DNA of 64,000 nt from Pseudothioclava arenosa (GTDB lineage Bacteria > Pseudomonadota > Alphaproteobacteria > Rhodobacterales > Rhodobacteraceae), in assembly GCF_002358085.1 (NCBI RefSeq), contig NZ_NTJD01000006.1:62001-126000 (forward strand), given 5' to 3'. Shown one piece after another: positions 20,436-29,576 of the stretch. The position numbers and the translations under genes are program-made. Numbering within the stretch: the first letter of the stretch is position 1; each line of letters opens with the position of its first letter. The notes under the pieces are model-generated. The model saw only the letters and a program-made list of their open reading frames with translations, ran no database searches and was not told the origin of the DNA.

Positions 20436-21122
20436 TCAGGCCACGAGCCGATAGCCACCCGATTCCGTCACCAGAAGCCGCGCATTCGAGGGATCGGGCT
20501 CGATCTTCTGGCGCAGGCGGTAGATATGCGTCTCCAGCGTATGCGTGGTGACGCCCGCGTTATAGCCCCAGACCTCGTGCAAGAGCACATCGCGCGGCAC
20601 CACGCCATCGGTCGCCCGATAGAGGAACTTGAGGATATTGGTTTCCTTCTCGGTCAGGCGGATCTTGCGCTCTTTCTCGTCGATCAGCATCTTCATCGCC
20701 GGCTTGAACGTATACGGGCCCAGCTGGAACACCGCGTCTTCGGACTGTTCATGCGTGCGCAGCTGCGCGCGGATCCGGGCCAGCAGCACCGGGAATTTGA
20801 ACGGTTTGGTGATGTAGTCATTCGCGCCGGCATCGAGCCCGAGGATCGTATCGGCATCGGTATCATGGCCGGTCAGCATCATGATCGGGCATTTCACACC
20901 CTGCTTGCGCAGCTTCTTGCACAGCTCGCGCCCATCAGTATCGGGCAGGCCGACATCCAGGATCACTAGGTCGTACAGCGCCTCTTTCGCGCGCTCCACA
21001 CCGGTCGCGCCCGAGCTCGCCTCGAACACGTCGAATTCGTCGGTTGCCACCAGTTGCTCGGCCAGCGCCTCGCGCAGGTCCTCGTCGTCATCGACCAGAA
21101 GGATTTTCTTCAGAGCTGCCAT
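20436..21122 (-). CDS. cenR: OmpR-family response regulator, CenR type
   Basis: 228 residues. The receiver domain has acidic pocket D11-D13, phospho-acceptor D56 (LVILDVGLPD), T84 and K106. The C-terminal winged helix contains RLTEKETNILKFLYRATDG and THTLETHIYRLRQKIEPDP. Sequence and length resemble CenR, the essential envelope and division regulator of Caulobacter and Rhodobacter. No histidine kinase is adjacent, which also fits CenR. ATG 21122 follows GAGGAG; an in-frame upstream extension was rejected. Confidence 0.85.
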   Translation of the reverse strand: MAALKKILLVDDDEDLREALAEQLVATDEFDVFEASSGATGVERAKEALYDLVILDVGLPDTDGRELCKKLRKQGVKCPIMMLTGHDTDADTILGLDAGANDYITKPFKFPVLLARIRAQLRTHEQSEDAVFQLGPYTFKPAMKMLIDEKERKIRLTEKETNILKFLYRATDGVVPRDVLLHEVWGYNAGVTTHTLETHIYRLRQKIEPDPSNARLLVTESGGYRLVA

Positions 21123-21262
21123 CTCTCGCTCTCCTCTCGTGTTTTCACAAAGCTGCGCGCGGGGCGGCCATTCGGCAAGGGGCGTGAAATCTTTCTCACG
21201 CGGAGGTGACGCGGCGACGGGATATGTTTCAATTTGTTTCATCCCTCGCTATCTCTGGGGCG

Positions 21263-22339
21263 ATGATGACGCCGCTTTCCCTTGGGCCCTCGCCCGCCGA
21301 ACGCCTGAACCGCGCCCGCGCCGACCTGCGCATGGGCCTGCCTGTCGTGCTGGGCGATGCCTGCCTTGCCGTCGCGGTCGAGACCCTCTCGCCCGAGCGC
21401 CTTGCGGCGATGGCCACGCTTGGGCCGCTCGCGCTGGTACTGACTGCGCGCCGGGCCGAGACGCTGAAGGCCCGCGTCTACGATGGCGATGTCGCGCGGA
21501 TCGCCGTGCCGCCGGGCACCGATCTTGCCTGGCTGCGCGCGCTGGCCGACCCGGCGGATGACCTGCGCATGCCGATGAAAGGCCCGCTGCAGTCGATCCG
21601 CGATGGCGATGCCGGGCTGGCGCGGCTTGCCGTCAAGCTCGCGAAATCCGCGCAGCTCCTGCCGGCGGCGCTGCTGGTGCCGCTTTCGGGCGCCGCGCCC
21701 GAGGGACTCACGACGCTTGGCGCCGAGGCCGCCGAACATCTCGAGGCCGAGGCGCTGATGGCCCCCGTCGCCGCCGCGCGCGTGCCGATGCGCGCCGCCG
21801 AAAAGGGCCGGCTGCATATCTTTCGCCCCGATGACGGCGGCGAGGAACATTACGCCATCGAAATCGGTACGCCTGCGCGCGACAAGCCTGTGCTGGCGCG
21901 GCTGCACTCGGCCTGCTTCACCGGCGATGTGCTGGGCAGCCTGAAATGCGACTGCGGCCCCCAGCTTGACGCCGCCCTCACGCAGATGGGCCACGAAGGC
22001 GCGGGGATCCTGCTCTATCTCAACCAGGAGGGGCGCGGCATCGGGCTTGCCAACAAGATGCGCGCCTATTCGCTGCAGGATCAGGGCTTTGACACGGTCG
22101 AGGCCAACCATCGCCTCGGCTTCGAGGATGACGAGCGCGATTTCCGCATCGGCGCGGCGCTTCTGCGCAAGCTCGGCTTTTCACAGGTACGGCTCCTGAC
22201 GAACAACCCCGCCAAGGTCGCGATGCTCGAAGCCAATGGCATCGCGGTGACCGAGCGCGTGCCGCTCAAAGTCGGGCTCAGCCGCCATAACGCGGCCTAT
22301 CTTGCCACCAAAGCCGCGAAATCGGGGCATATCCTGTGA
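21263..22339 (+). CDS. ribA: GTP cyclohydrolase II with N-terminal RibB-like remnant
   Basis: 358 residues, much longer than stand-alone RibA (about 200). The C-terminal 190 residues carry the zinc ligands C218, C229 and C231 in [16 protein letters not shown], and [12 protein letters not shown] and LLTNNPAKV, typical of GTP cyclohydrolase II, the first riboflavin step. Residues about 10-150 look like a degraded DHBP synthase domain ([20 protein letters not shown]) without the acidic catalytic motif. Tandem ATGs exist at 21263 and 21266. The stop overlaps the next start (TGATG). Confidence 0.93.
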   Translation: MMTPLSLGPSPAERLNRARADLRMGLPVVLGDACLAVAVETLSPERLAAMATLGPLALVLTARRAETLKARVYDGDVARIAVPPGTDLAWLRALADPADDLRMPMKGPLQSIRDGDAGLARLAVKLAKSAQLLPAALLVPLSGAAPEGLTTLGAEAAEHLEAEALMAPVAAARVPMRAAEKGRLHIFRPDDGGEEHYAIEIGTPARDKPVLARLHSACFTGDVLGSLKCDCGPQLDAALTQMGHEGAGILLYLNQEGRGIGLANKMRAYSLQDQGFDTVEANHRLGFEDDERDFRIGAALLRKLGFSQVRLLTNNPAKVAMLEANGIAVTERVPLKVGLSRHNAAYLATKAAKSGHIL

Positions 22340-22896
22340 TGCGGCTGACGCCCCGCGGGCTTTGGGCCTTCGGGCGCTGCTTGCCGGTGGAACTCGGCCG
22401 CGGCGGGCTTTCGGATGACAAGCGCGAGGGCGACGGCGCCACCCCTATCGGGCGCCACCGCATCCTTGGTATGCTCTATCGCGCCGACCGGCTGCCCGCG
22501 CCGCAACCCTGGGCCGAGCCGATCGGCCCGCAAGACCTGTGGTGCGACGCCTCGGGACACCCGGCCTATAACCTGCCCGTCAAGGCACCCTTCGCCGCCA
22601 GCCATGAAGCCCTGCACCGCTCAGATCCGCTCTACGACATCGTTCTGATCACCGACTGGAACTATCCGCAGGCCACGCCCGGCAAGGGCTCGGCGATCTT
22701 CCTGCATCAGCGCCGCCGCGCGGGCTACCCGACGGCGGGCTGCCTCGCCTTTCGGCGCGATCACCTGATCTGGCTGGCCAGCCGCATCACGCGCGGCCAA
22801 GAGTTTCTGATCCCCGACCTCGCCTGCTTTCATCGAGCGAAAAATACTCTGCGGGGGTCCGGGGGTGCAAAACCCCCGGCGCGCGACAAGGCCTAG
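22339..22896 (+). CDS. L,D-transpeptidase catalytic (YkuD-fold) domain protein
   Basis: 185 residues. The catalytic region FLHQRRRAGYPTAGCLAF contains the conserved His and the nucleophilic Cys of the YkuD fold. No signal peptide is visible, so its site of action is uncertain. The start overlaps the ribA stop by one base. The last 24 residues (from ACFHRAKNTL) are encoded by a copy of the dispersed intergenic repeat, so the native C-terminus was probably shorter. It shares 4 bases of stop codon with the convergent gene yggS. Confidence 0.88.
   Translation: MRLTPRGLWAFGRCLPVELGRGGLSDDKREGDGATPIGRHRILGMLYRADRLPAPQPWAEPIGPQDLWCDASGHPAYNLPVKAPFAASHEALHRSDPLYDIVLITDWNYPQATPGKGSAIFLHQRRRAGYPTAGCLAFRRDHLIWLASRITRGQEFLIPDLACFHRAKNTLRGSGGAKPPARDKA
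22827..22880 (-). repeat. Dispersed box-hairpin element, copy 4 (inside a coding 3' end)
   Basis: Minus strand: hairpin CCGGGGG...CCCCCGG (22879-22859) followed by GAGTATTTTTCGCTCGATGA (22850-22831). Unlike the other copies it lies inside an open reading frame, the end of the YkuD-fold gene, and supplies its last codons. Confidence 0.75.
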
Positions 22897-23552
22897 CGCG
22901 CCGCGTAATCCCGCGCGCCGAAAATGGCCGATCCCACACGCACATGGGTCGCCCCCGCCGCGATCGCTGCCTCGAAATCCGAGGACATCCCCATCGACAG
23001 GCCCTGAAGCCCGTTGCGCGCGGCCATCCCGGCCAGCGCGGTGAAATGCGGGGCGGCATCTTCGTCCTCGGGCGGGATACACATGAGACCCACAAGCGGC
23101 AGGTCCATCGCCCGTGCCTCACCCACGAAGGCATCCAGATCCTCGGGCAGGACCCCCGCCTTTTGCGGCTCGCGCCCGGTGTTGACCTGCACGAACAGAT
23201 CGGGCGAGGCGCCCCGCGCCTGCGCCAGACCCGCCAGCTTCTTCGCCAGCGAAGGCCGGTCGAGCGTGTGGATCGCCTCGAACAGCTCGACGGCCAGCTT
23301 GGCCTTGTTGGTCTGCAGGGGGCCGATCATGTGCACCTCGGTGCCCGGAAATTCCGCACGCCAAGCGGGCCATTTGCCCGCGGCCTCCTGCACGTAATTC
23401 TCGCCGAACAGACGGTGGCCTTCGCGCAGAACCGCCTCGACCCGCTCGGCTGGCTGCACCTTGGATACGGCGATCAGCTTTACCGACCCGGTCGCCCGCC
23501 CCGCCGCAGCCTCGGCCGCCCGAACGCGCGCCTCGATTTCCGCCAAACCCAT
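22893..23552 (-). CDS. YggS/PROSC family pyridoxal-phosphate homeostasis protein
   Basis: 219 residues with the alanine-racemase-like barrel. The PLP lysine is K31 in VKLIAVSKVQP. LFGENYVQEAAGKW, HMIGPLQTNKAK and GLSMGMSSDFEAAI are family motifs. It binds PLP without a known reaction and buffers vitamin B6 and amino-acid pools. AGGAGG precedes ATG 23552. Its stop overlaps that of the convergent YkuD-fold gene. Confidence 0.95.
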   Translation of the reverse strand: MGLAEIEARVRAAEAAAGRATGSVKLIAVSKVQPAERVEAVLREGHRLFGENYVQEAAGKWPAWRAEFPGTEVHMIGPLQTNKAKLAVELFEAIHTLDRPSLAKKLAGLAQARGASPDLFVQVNTGREPQKAGVLPEDLDAFVGEARAMDLPLVGLMCIPPEDEDAAPHFTALAGMAARNGLQGLSMGMSSDFEAAIAAGATHVRVGSAIFGARDYAAR

Positions 23553-23601
23553 CTCTGCCTCCTGTTTTCGCAGAGATTACACGCCGCAGCCCGAAAATGA
23601 A

Positions 23602-23630
23602 AAGAGCGGGCCAAAGCCCGCTCTTCCCAT
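23602..23630 (-). terminator. Terminator of porin gene 1
   Basis: A perfect 10-base stem AAGAGCGGGC/GCCCGCTCTT (23602-23611 with 23616-23625), with TTTTCATTTT following on the minus strand. It lies 23 bases after the porin stop. An almost identical hairpin and flank follows the second porin. Confidence 0.9.
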
Positions 23631-23648
23631 CAAACCAATCCGGAAGGA

Positions 23649-24503
23649 TTAGAACGAGAACGACACGCCGAGGTCGGCGACAGTCATGTCGTCGACTTTG
23701 CCGACGCCGCCCGCGAGGGTCGCGCCGCCGAGGTCGTATTTCGCGCCGATGCCGTAAGCCGCATCAGCCGCACCGTCGTAGTCGCCGTAAGCGGCTTCGA
23801 GGGTCAGCGCGCCGGTGGTGTAGGCAGCGTAGACGCCCCACGACTGGTCGTAGTCGTCGCTGTCGGCGAAGAACAGCTGGCCTTCGATGCCCGACATTTC
23901 CGCGGTCAGCAGGATCGAGGCCGAGTCGTTTTCGTTGCCGGTGTCGTCGTTGAACTCGTCGTGGTCATAGGCCACGAGAACCGACGCCATGCCGAAGTCG
24001 TAGCCGACGCTCAGGCCGTAGTCTTCTTCGATGGTGTGCAGCGAGACGCCGAGGCTCAGGGCGCCGGTCGAGTAATCCCAGCGGGCGTCAGCCGAGCCGG
24101 TGTAGATCGAGTTGCCGGCGACGTCGTCGACGCCGATGCCGTCGAAGCCGATGTCCGAGATGCCCGAATCGTCAGCCATCGGGTCAACCGAACCGATGGT
24201 GAAGGTGCCGAAGGCGCCCGAAACGAACACGCTGCCGGTCAGGCCTTCGGTGCCATCAACGGCCGAAGCATAGTCGGAGTCGAGTTCGACGGTCGCACCG
24301 AAGGTGAGGCCCGAATCGGTCTCGGTGGTGCCGGTGACATCCATGTCGATTTCGTACCAGCCGGCAGCTTTCTTGCCAGCGTAGTCGAGGTCGCCCTCGT
24401 TGTATTTGAAGCCGGCGTTGGCCGAGCCCGAAACGGTGACTTCAGCGGCGGCGATGCCAGCCGAGAACACCAGAGCGGTCGTCGCGAAGAGAACCTTTTT
24501 CAT
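23649..24503 (-). CDS. Outer-membrane porin (Rhodobacter type), copy 1
   Basis: 284 residues. The signal peptide MKKVLFATTALVFSAGIAAA is followed by EVTVSGSANAGFKYNEGDLD, then alternating amphipathic beta strands with Asp/Gly-rich loops and a C-terminal phenylalanine (VSFSF), the signal for outer-membrane assembly. It forms a water-filled pore for small solutes. It is the downstream member of a tandem pair: the other copy starts at 25609 and shares the signal peptide, loop order and terminator. Each gene has its own terminator. Confidence 0.93.
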   Translation of the reverse strand: MKKVLFATTALVFSAGIAAAEVTVSGSANAGFKYNEGDLDYAGKKAAGWYEIDMDVTGTTETDSGLTFGATVELDSDYASAVDGTEGLTGSVFVSGAFGTFTIGSVDPMADDSGISDIGFDGIGVDDVAGNSIYTGSADARWDYSTGALSLGVSLHTIEEDYGLSVGYDFGMASVLVAYDHDEFNDDTGNENDSASILLTAEMSGIEGQLFFADSDDYDQSWGVYAAYTTGALTLEAAYGDYDGAADAAYGIGAKYDLGGATLAGGVGKVDDMTVADLGVSFSF

Positions 24504-24652
24504 ATCTTACCTCATTGAGATCGGCAGACCGGGGAGAGTCTGCACCTGCCCCTTAAAGTTTCCAAATAACGGGCACGTCAACAATGGCGGAAAGAACGGC
24601 AGACGGCATTTTGCTGCAACTGCGACATGAATGTAACAGTGCCCCAAATGAA

Positions 24653-24682
24653 AAGAGCGGGCACAAGGCCCGCTCTTCCCAT
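24653..24682 (-). terminator. Terminator of porin gene 2
   Basis: Stem AAGAGCGGGC/GCCCGCTCTT (24653-24662 with 24668-24677), ACAAG loop, and a T-rich tail on the minus strand. The stem and the roughly 25 bases leading up to the stop codon are the same as those after porin gene 1, so the duplication included the 3' flank. Confidence 0.9.
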
Positions 24683-24700
24683 CAAACCAATCCGGAAGGA

Positions 24701-25609
24701 TTAGAATTTGAACGCAACGCCGAGGTCGGCGACGGTGTCTTCGTAGACGTTCTGGCCGATACCACCGGCGAGGGTCGCACCACCGAGGTCGTACTTGGCG
24801 CCGATGCCGTAAGCATCCGCATCACCGTGGCCAGCGACGCTCATTTCGGCGTAAGCCGCTTCGAGGGTCAGGGCGCCCATGGTGTAGGCAGCGTAGATGC
24901 CATACGAGTCATCAACCACATCGCTCGAGGCGTAGAACAGTTCGCCTTTAACATCGCCGAACTTGCCGGTCAGCTTGATCGAGGCCGAGTCGTTCTCCAT
25001 CGCCGGGATGGCATGGCCGAGACCATCAACCGAAACCGAGGTCAGCTCTTCGTCGTGGTCGAAGGCGACGAGCACGCCGAACTGACCGAAGTCGTAGCCG
25101 ACTTTGATGCCGTAATCGTCTTTGATGGTGTTCAGCGACACGCCGAGGGTCAGAGCGCCAACCGAGTAGTCCCAGCGAGCGTCGGCCGAACCGGTGTACA
25201 TGCCAGCTTCAGCAACGTTGTCGACGCCGATGCCGTCGAAGCCGATGTCGGTCAGACCCGAGTCGTCAGCCATCGGGAACAGGCCGGTGCCGACCGAGAA
25301 GGTGCCGAAGGCGCCCGAGATGAACACGTTGCCTTTCAGGCCTTCGGTGCCTTTCGAGGCCGACGAGTAGTCGGTGTCGAGCTGGATGCGAGCGCCGAAG
25401 GTCAGGCCCGAGTCGGTCTCGGTGGTGCCGATGACGTCCATGTCGATTTCGTACCAGCCGGTGGTTTTCTCACCCGAGAACGCGGTGATGCCGGTGGCGT
25501 TTTCCGAGTATTTGAAGCCGGCGTTGGCCGAGCCCGAGATGGTGACTTCGGCAGCGGCGATGCCAGCCGAGAAGACCAGAGCGGTCGTCGCGAAGAGAAC
25601 CTTTTTCAT
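24701..25609 (-). CDS. Outer-membrane porin (Rhodobacter type), copy 2
   Basis: 302 residues from ATG 25609 behind GAGGG. The signal peptide MKKVLFATTALVFSAGIAAA is identical in protein to copy 1. The mature part differs mainly in surface-loop-like segments: an extra Asn/Thr stretch near 35-45, a longer loop around VSVDGLGHAIPAMEND, and EMSVAGHGDADA. It ends in VAFKF. A longer in-frame start at 25834 was rejected. The 197-base gap to copy 1 (24504-24700) contains this gene's terminator and presumably the promoter of copy 1. Confidence 0.93.
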   Translation of the reverse strand: MKKVLFATTALVFSAGIAAAEVTISGSANAGFKYSENATGITAFSGEKTTGWYEIDMDVIGTTETDSGLTFGARIQLDTDYSSASKGTEGLKGNVFISGAFGTFSVGTGLFPMADDSGLTDIGFDGIGVDNVAEAGMYTGSADARWDYSVGALTLGVSLNTIKDDYGIKVGYDFGQFGVLVAFDHDEELTSVSVDGLGHAIPAMENDSASIKLTGKFGDVKGELFYASSDVVDDSYGIYAAYTMGALTLEAAYAEMSVAGHGDADAYGIGAKYDLGGATLAGGIGQNVYEDTVADLGVAFKF

Positions 25610-25894
25610 GTTTTCCCTCATTGTCTCAAGAGTAACCCCCAAATTCGGGGAATCCGAACCGGGTATGGTGCTCTTTTCACTCTGGAAGCCCCTCATTGCA
25701 AACGAAACGGTCCGAGGCGGGTGAATGGGGGCGCGCATGGTGCAGTCTTGCCACAGTAGGTTCGCGCCATCCGTAAATCCGGCGCCAAGCCCCTGACGCG
25801 CGCGCGTTAAAAACCTTGTCGCTGCGGGGGGCATGAGCTAGGAACAGGGCAATTGGGACAACTGCATATCAGTGCCAGACGGGGGGCAGCCGGA
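25610..25894. promoter_or_regulatory. Divergent intergenic region, porin 2 / DUF3576 lipoprotein
   Basis: This 285-base gap between divergent starts is the largest non-coding stretch in the window. It should hold promoters for both genes. I see a CCCC...GGGG dyad around 25636-25650, close to the porin start, but no sigma-70-like pair I would defend. No tRNA or small ORF with a good ribosome site is apparent. Confidence 0.4.
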
Positions 25895-26401
25895 ATGAAC
25901 ATGCAAGCGATTCTGCGGACCGGAGCGGGATTTGCCCTTGTGCTGGCGGTCGCAGGCTGCGGCGGGATGTCGAGCGGCAACTTCTTTAGCTGGGGCGGGT
26001 TTTCCAACGCCAACGGCGACGAAGAGCAGGTTGCCGTCAAGAAAACCGAGGACGATCAGGACGCGATCTGGGATCTGTTTTCGAATGCCGATGACCCGAA
26101 TATCCAGCTCGAGGTGAACCGCTACCTGTGGCAGGCCTCGCTGGAAGTTCTGAATTTCCTGCCGATCCAGTCGGTAGATCCGTTCTCGGGCGTGATCGTG
26201 ACGGGTTATGGCACTCCGCCCGGCGGTGGTCGTGCCTATAAGGCCACGGTCTATATCACCGACCCGGCGCTCGATGCGCGCGCGCTCAAGGTGGCGCTGG
26301 AAAGCAAGGGCGGCCCGGTGCCGGCCGCAACCCAGCGCGCCGTGGAAGACGCGATCCTGACCCGCGCGCGCCAGCTGCGCGTGCGCGATTCGAAGCTGTA
26401 A
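25895..26401 (+). CDS. DUF3576 lipoprotein
   Basis: 168 residues from ATG 25895 behind GGGGGG. The signal peptide ends in lipobox AVAGC with C22 lipidated. The mature sequence NRYLWQASLEVLNFLPIQSV and DPFSGVIVTGYGTPPG are hallmarks of DUF3576, a periplasmic family of unknown function common in alphaproteobacteria. The next gene is leuS, 150 bases downstream after a degenerate copy of the dispersed repeat. Confidence 0.85.
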   Translation: MNMQAILRTGAGFALVLAVAGCGGMSSGNFFSWGGFSNANGDEEQVAVKKTEDDQDAIWDLFSNADDPNIQLEVNRYLWQASLEVLNFLPIQSVDPFSGVIVTGYGTPPGGGRAYKATVYITDPALDARALKVALESKGGPVPAATQRAVEDAILTRARQLRVRDSKL

Positions 26402-26446
26402 GTACCGCGCTCCAGCGCAAAGACAGTCTGCATCCCCGCCCGAGCC

Positions 26447-26485
26447 TGCCTCCGGCGGGGATATTTATTGGCAAAGCGAAGGGGA
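26447..26485 (+). repeat. Dispersed element, degenerate copy 5
   Basis: CCTCCGGCGGGGATATTTAT followed by TGGCAAAGCGAAGGGG aligns with the copy after purH (CCTCCGGCGGGCGTATTTGG...). The box has drifted: GATATTT instead of GCGTATTT, and GCGAAG instead of GAAGAA. It lies between the DUF3576 gene and leuS. Confidence 0.55.
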
Positions 26486-26551
26486 TGGTCTGGACCAGAC
26501 AGGCGTTGCCAGTGTAGCAAGCGGGCGCAGTTTTTCCGCATGAGGGCAAAG

Positions 26552-29095
26552 ATGTCGCGCTACGCTCCTTCCGAGACCGAACCGAAATGGCAGGCCGCCT
26601 GGGACGAGGCGGGGGTGTTCACCGCTAAGCGAGACCCCGCGCGTGAAAAATATTACGTGCTCGAGATGTTCCCCTATCCGTCGGGGCGCATCCACATGGG
26701 CCATGTGCGCAACTACACGATGGGCGACGTGGTCGCGCGCTACAAGATGAGCTGCGGGTTTTCGGTGCTGCATCCGATGGGTTGGGACGCCTTTGGCATG
26801 CCGGCGGAAAACGCGGCGATGGAAAAGGGCGGCCATCCGAAGGAATGGACCTACGGCAACATCGCCGACATGAAGGCGCAGATGCGGCCCTTGGGTTTCT
26901 CGCTGGACTGGACGCGCGAGTTCGCCACCTGCGACCCGGAATATTACGGCCAGCAACAAGCGATGTTCATCGACATGCTCGACGCCGGGCTGGTGTATCG
27001 CAAGAACGCGGTGGTGAACTGGGACCCGGTCGACATGACCGTGCTGGCAAACGAGCAGGTGATCGACGGGCGCGGCTGGCGCTCGGGCGCGCTGGTCGAG
27101 CGCAAGGAACTGACGCAGTGGTTCTTCAAGATCTCGGATTATGCCGGTGAGCTGCTGGAGGCGCTGGACGGCCTCAAGGACTGGCCCGAAAAGGTGCGGC
27201 TGATGCAGGCGAACTGGATCGGCCAGTCGCGCGGTCTGCAATTTGCCTTTGATCTGGTGGGTGCGCCCGAGGGCTTCGATACGCTCGAGGTCTACACCAC
27301 CCGCCCCGACACGCTGATGGGCGCAAGTTTCGCCGGCATCTCGCCCGATCACCCGCTGGCCAAGGCGCTTGAGGCGGCGAACCCCGAGATTGCCGCGTTT
27401 GTCGCAGACTGCCGCAAGGGCGGCACCACCGAAGAGGCGATTGAAACCGCCGAGAAGCTGGGCCTCGATACCGGCATCCGCGTGAAGCATCCGCTCGACC
27501 CGAACTGGGAGTTGCCGGTCTATATCGCCAACTTCATCCTGATGGATTACGGCACCGGCGCGATTTTCGGCTGCCCGGCGCATGACGCGCGCGACTTCGA
27601 GTTCGCGACCAAATACGCGCTGCCGATTACCCCGGTCTTCGAGCCGCTCGAAGGCGACTATCCGGCCGCTGAATTCGTGCCGCTCAAGTCCGAGAAGGTG
27701 CGCTACGTCAAGGGCTTCGCCGGTGGCGAGGTGCAAACCGGCGAAGAGGGCGTGGCCGCGGCCATCACGGAGTGCGAATCGCGCGGCTTCGGCCAGGGCG
27801 TCACCAAATACCGCCTGCGCGACTGGGGGCTTTCGCGCCAGCGTTACTGGGGTTGCCCGATTCCGGTGGTGCATTGCGCGGCGTGCGGCGTGGTGCCCGA
27901 GCGCAAGGAAAACCTGCCCGTCCGCCTGCCCGATGACGTGAGCTTCGACAAGCCCGGCAACCCGCTGGACCGCCACCCCACTTGGCGCGACTGCACCTGC
28001 CCGAGCTGCGGCGCCCCCGCCAAGCGCGAAACCGACACGATGGACACCTTCGTGGACAGCTCGTGGTATTACGCGCGCTTCACCAGCCCGCGCGCCGAAA
28101 CGCCGACCGTGGCCGAAGAGGTCGACTACTGGATGAATGTCGACCAGTATATCGGCGGCATCGAGCATGCGATTCTGCACCTGCTCTATTCGCGCTTCTT
28201 CGCGCGGGCGATGGCGAAAACCGGCCACCTGCCGCCGAAAGCCGTGGAGCCCTTCAACGCGCTGTTCACGCAGGGCATGGTGACGCATGAAATCTACATG
28301 ACGCGCGATGCCAATGGCCGACCGGTCTATCACCTGCCCGAGGATATCGAGGACGGCAAGGTCAAGGCCACCGGCGAGACTGTCGAGATCATCCCCTCGG
28401 CCAAAATGTCGAAATCCAAGAAGAACGTCGTCGATCCGATGAATATCATCGCCGATTTCGGCGCCGATACCGCGCGCTGGTTCGTGATGTCCGACAGCCC
28501 GCCCGAGCGCGACGTGGAATGGACCGCCGCTGGCGCCGAGGCCGCGAACAAGCACCTCGCGCGGGTCTGGCGGATCGCCACCGAGATCGCCGAGGCCGAT
28601 GCACCCGCCAATCCGGCCGAGGATGACGCGCTGATCAAGGCCGCGCACAAGGCGATCGACGAGGTGACGCGCTCGATCGACGGGTTCGCCTTCAACAAGG
28701 CGGTGGCGAAGCTCTACGAGCTGACCAACACGCTGTCGAAATCGAAGGCGGGCGCCGAGGCGAAGCGCGTGGCGATGAAGCTGATGGCGCAGCTGATGGG
28801 GCCGATGGTGCCGCACCTGGCCGAAGATGTCTGGCGGCTGCTGGGCGGCGAAGGGTTCGTCGTGCAGGCGCCCTGGCCCAAGGCCGATCCGGCGCTTTTG
28901 GTCGAAGATACGGTGATGCTGCCGATCCAGATCAACGGCAAGAAGCGCGGCGAAATCACCGTGCCGAAGGATATGCCCAAGGACGAGGTTGAAAAACTGG
29001 TTCTGGCAGACGAAGCTGTGGTCAAGGCGCTGGCCGGTGGCCAGCCCAAGAAGCTGATCGTCGTGCCGGGGCGGATCGTCAATGTGGTCATCTGA
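26552..29095 (+). CDS. leuS: Leucyl-tRNA synthetase
   Basis: 847 residues, class I. The HIGH motif is [13 protein letters not shown] near 45, the CP1 editing domain spans roughly 220-420 ([20 protein letters not shown]), and the KMSKS loop is [12 protein letters not shown] near 616. The anticodon-binding and C-terminal domains follow. ATG 26552 is preceded by GAGGG at good spacing; ATG 26540 is an alternative giving four extra residues. The 3' end overlaps lptE by 14 bases, the usual leuS-lptE-holA arrangement. Confidence 0.98.
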   Translation: MSRYAPSETEPKWQAAWDEAGVFTAKRDPAREKYYVLEMFPYPSGRIHMGHVRNYTMGDVVARYKMSCGFSVLHPMGWDAFGMPAENAAMEKGGHPKEWTYGNIADMKAQMRPLGFSLDWTREFATCDPEYYGQQQAMFIDMLDAGLVYRKNAVVNWDPVDMTVLANEQVIDGRGWRSGALVERKELTQWFFKISDYAGELLEALDGLKDWPEKVRLMQANWIGQSRGLQFAFDLVGAPEGFDTLEVYTTRPDTLMGASFAGISPDHPLAKALEAANPEIAAFVADCRKGGTTEEAIETAEKLGLDTGIRVKHPLDPNWELPVYIANFILMDYGTGAIFGCPAHDARDFEFATKYALPITPVFEPLEGDYPAAEFVPLKSEKVRYVKGFAGGEVQTGEEGVAAAITECESRGFGQGVTKYRLRDWGLSRQRYWGCPIPVVHCAACGVVPERKENLPVRLPDDVSFDKPGNPLDRHPTWRDCTCPSCGAPAKRETDTMDTFVDSSWYYARFTSPRAETPTVAEEVDYWMNVDQYIGGIEHAILHLLYSRFFARAMAKTGHLPPKAVEPFNALFTQGMVTHEIYMTRDANGRPVYHLPEDIEDGKVKATGETVEIIPSAKMSKSKKNVVDPMNIIADFGADTARWFVMSDSPPERDVEWTAAGAEAANKHLARVWRIATEIAEADAPANPAEDDALIKAAHKAIDEVTRSIDGFAFNKAVAKLYELTNTLSKSKAGAEAKRVAMKLMAQLMGPMVPHLAEDVWRLLGGEGFVVQAPWPKADPALLVEDTVMLPIQINGKKRGEITVPKDMPKDEVEKLVLADEAVVKALAGGQPKKLIVVPGRIVNVVI

Positions 29096-29576
29096 TCGAC
29101 GCCATTTCCTGAAACTCGCGGGCCTTGGCCTGCTGGCCGGCTGCGGGTTTCAGCCGGCCTACGGGCCGCAGGGCGGCGGCGCGGGCCTGTTGTCGGGCGT
29201 GCGCCCCGACGCGCCCGAATCGCGCGACGATTTCGCGCTGGTGCGCCGACTCTCGGAACGGCTCGGCCCGGCGGATGCGCCGCGCTACCGGCTCGCCTAT
29301 GAGATCGAGACCGATGTGAACGGTCAGGCGATCACGCCCACCAACGCCACCACGCGCTATTCGCTGTCGGGCACGGCGCGCTACGTGCTGCATGATTTCG
29401 CGACCGACGCCGTGCTGACCACGGGCGAGGTACGCTCGTTCACCTCTTGGTCGGCGACCGGCTCGGTGGTATCGACGCAGGCCGCCGAAGAGGATGCCCA
29501 TCGCCGCCTGATGCGCATCCTTGCCGACCAGATCGTGACCCGGTTGCTGGCGCAATCGGGCAGCCTGCCGCAATGA
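29082..29576 (+). CDS. lptE: LPS-assembly lipoprotein LptE
   Basis: 164 residues. A signal with lipobox LLAGC gives C21, and the mature start GFQPAYGP is typical of LptE, the plug of the LptD outer-membrane LPS translocon. The signal peptide contains DRRHFLKLA, a twin-arginine-like motif, so export by the Tat pathway is possible. It starts within the last codons of leuS and overlaps holA by 4 bases (ATGA). Confidence 0.9.
   Translation: MWSSDRRHFLKLAGLGLLAGCGFQPAYGPQGGGAGLLSGVRPDAPESRDDFALVRRLSERLGPADAPRYRLAYEIETDVNGQAITPTNATTRYSLSGTARYVLHDFATDAVLTTGEVRSFTSWSATGSVVSTQAAEEDAHRRLMRILADQIVTRLLAQSGSLPQ

Noticed and set aside
26465-28816. 783-codon minus-strand frame antisense to leuS
   Set aside because: Shadow frame; LeuS is unambiguous and the antisense product has no recognisable domain.
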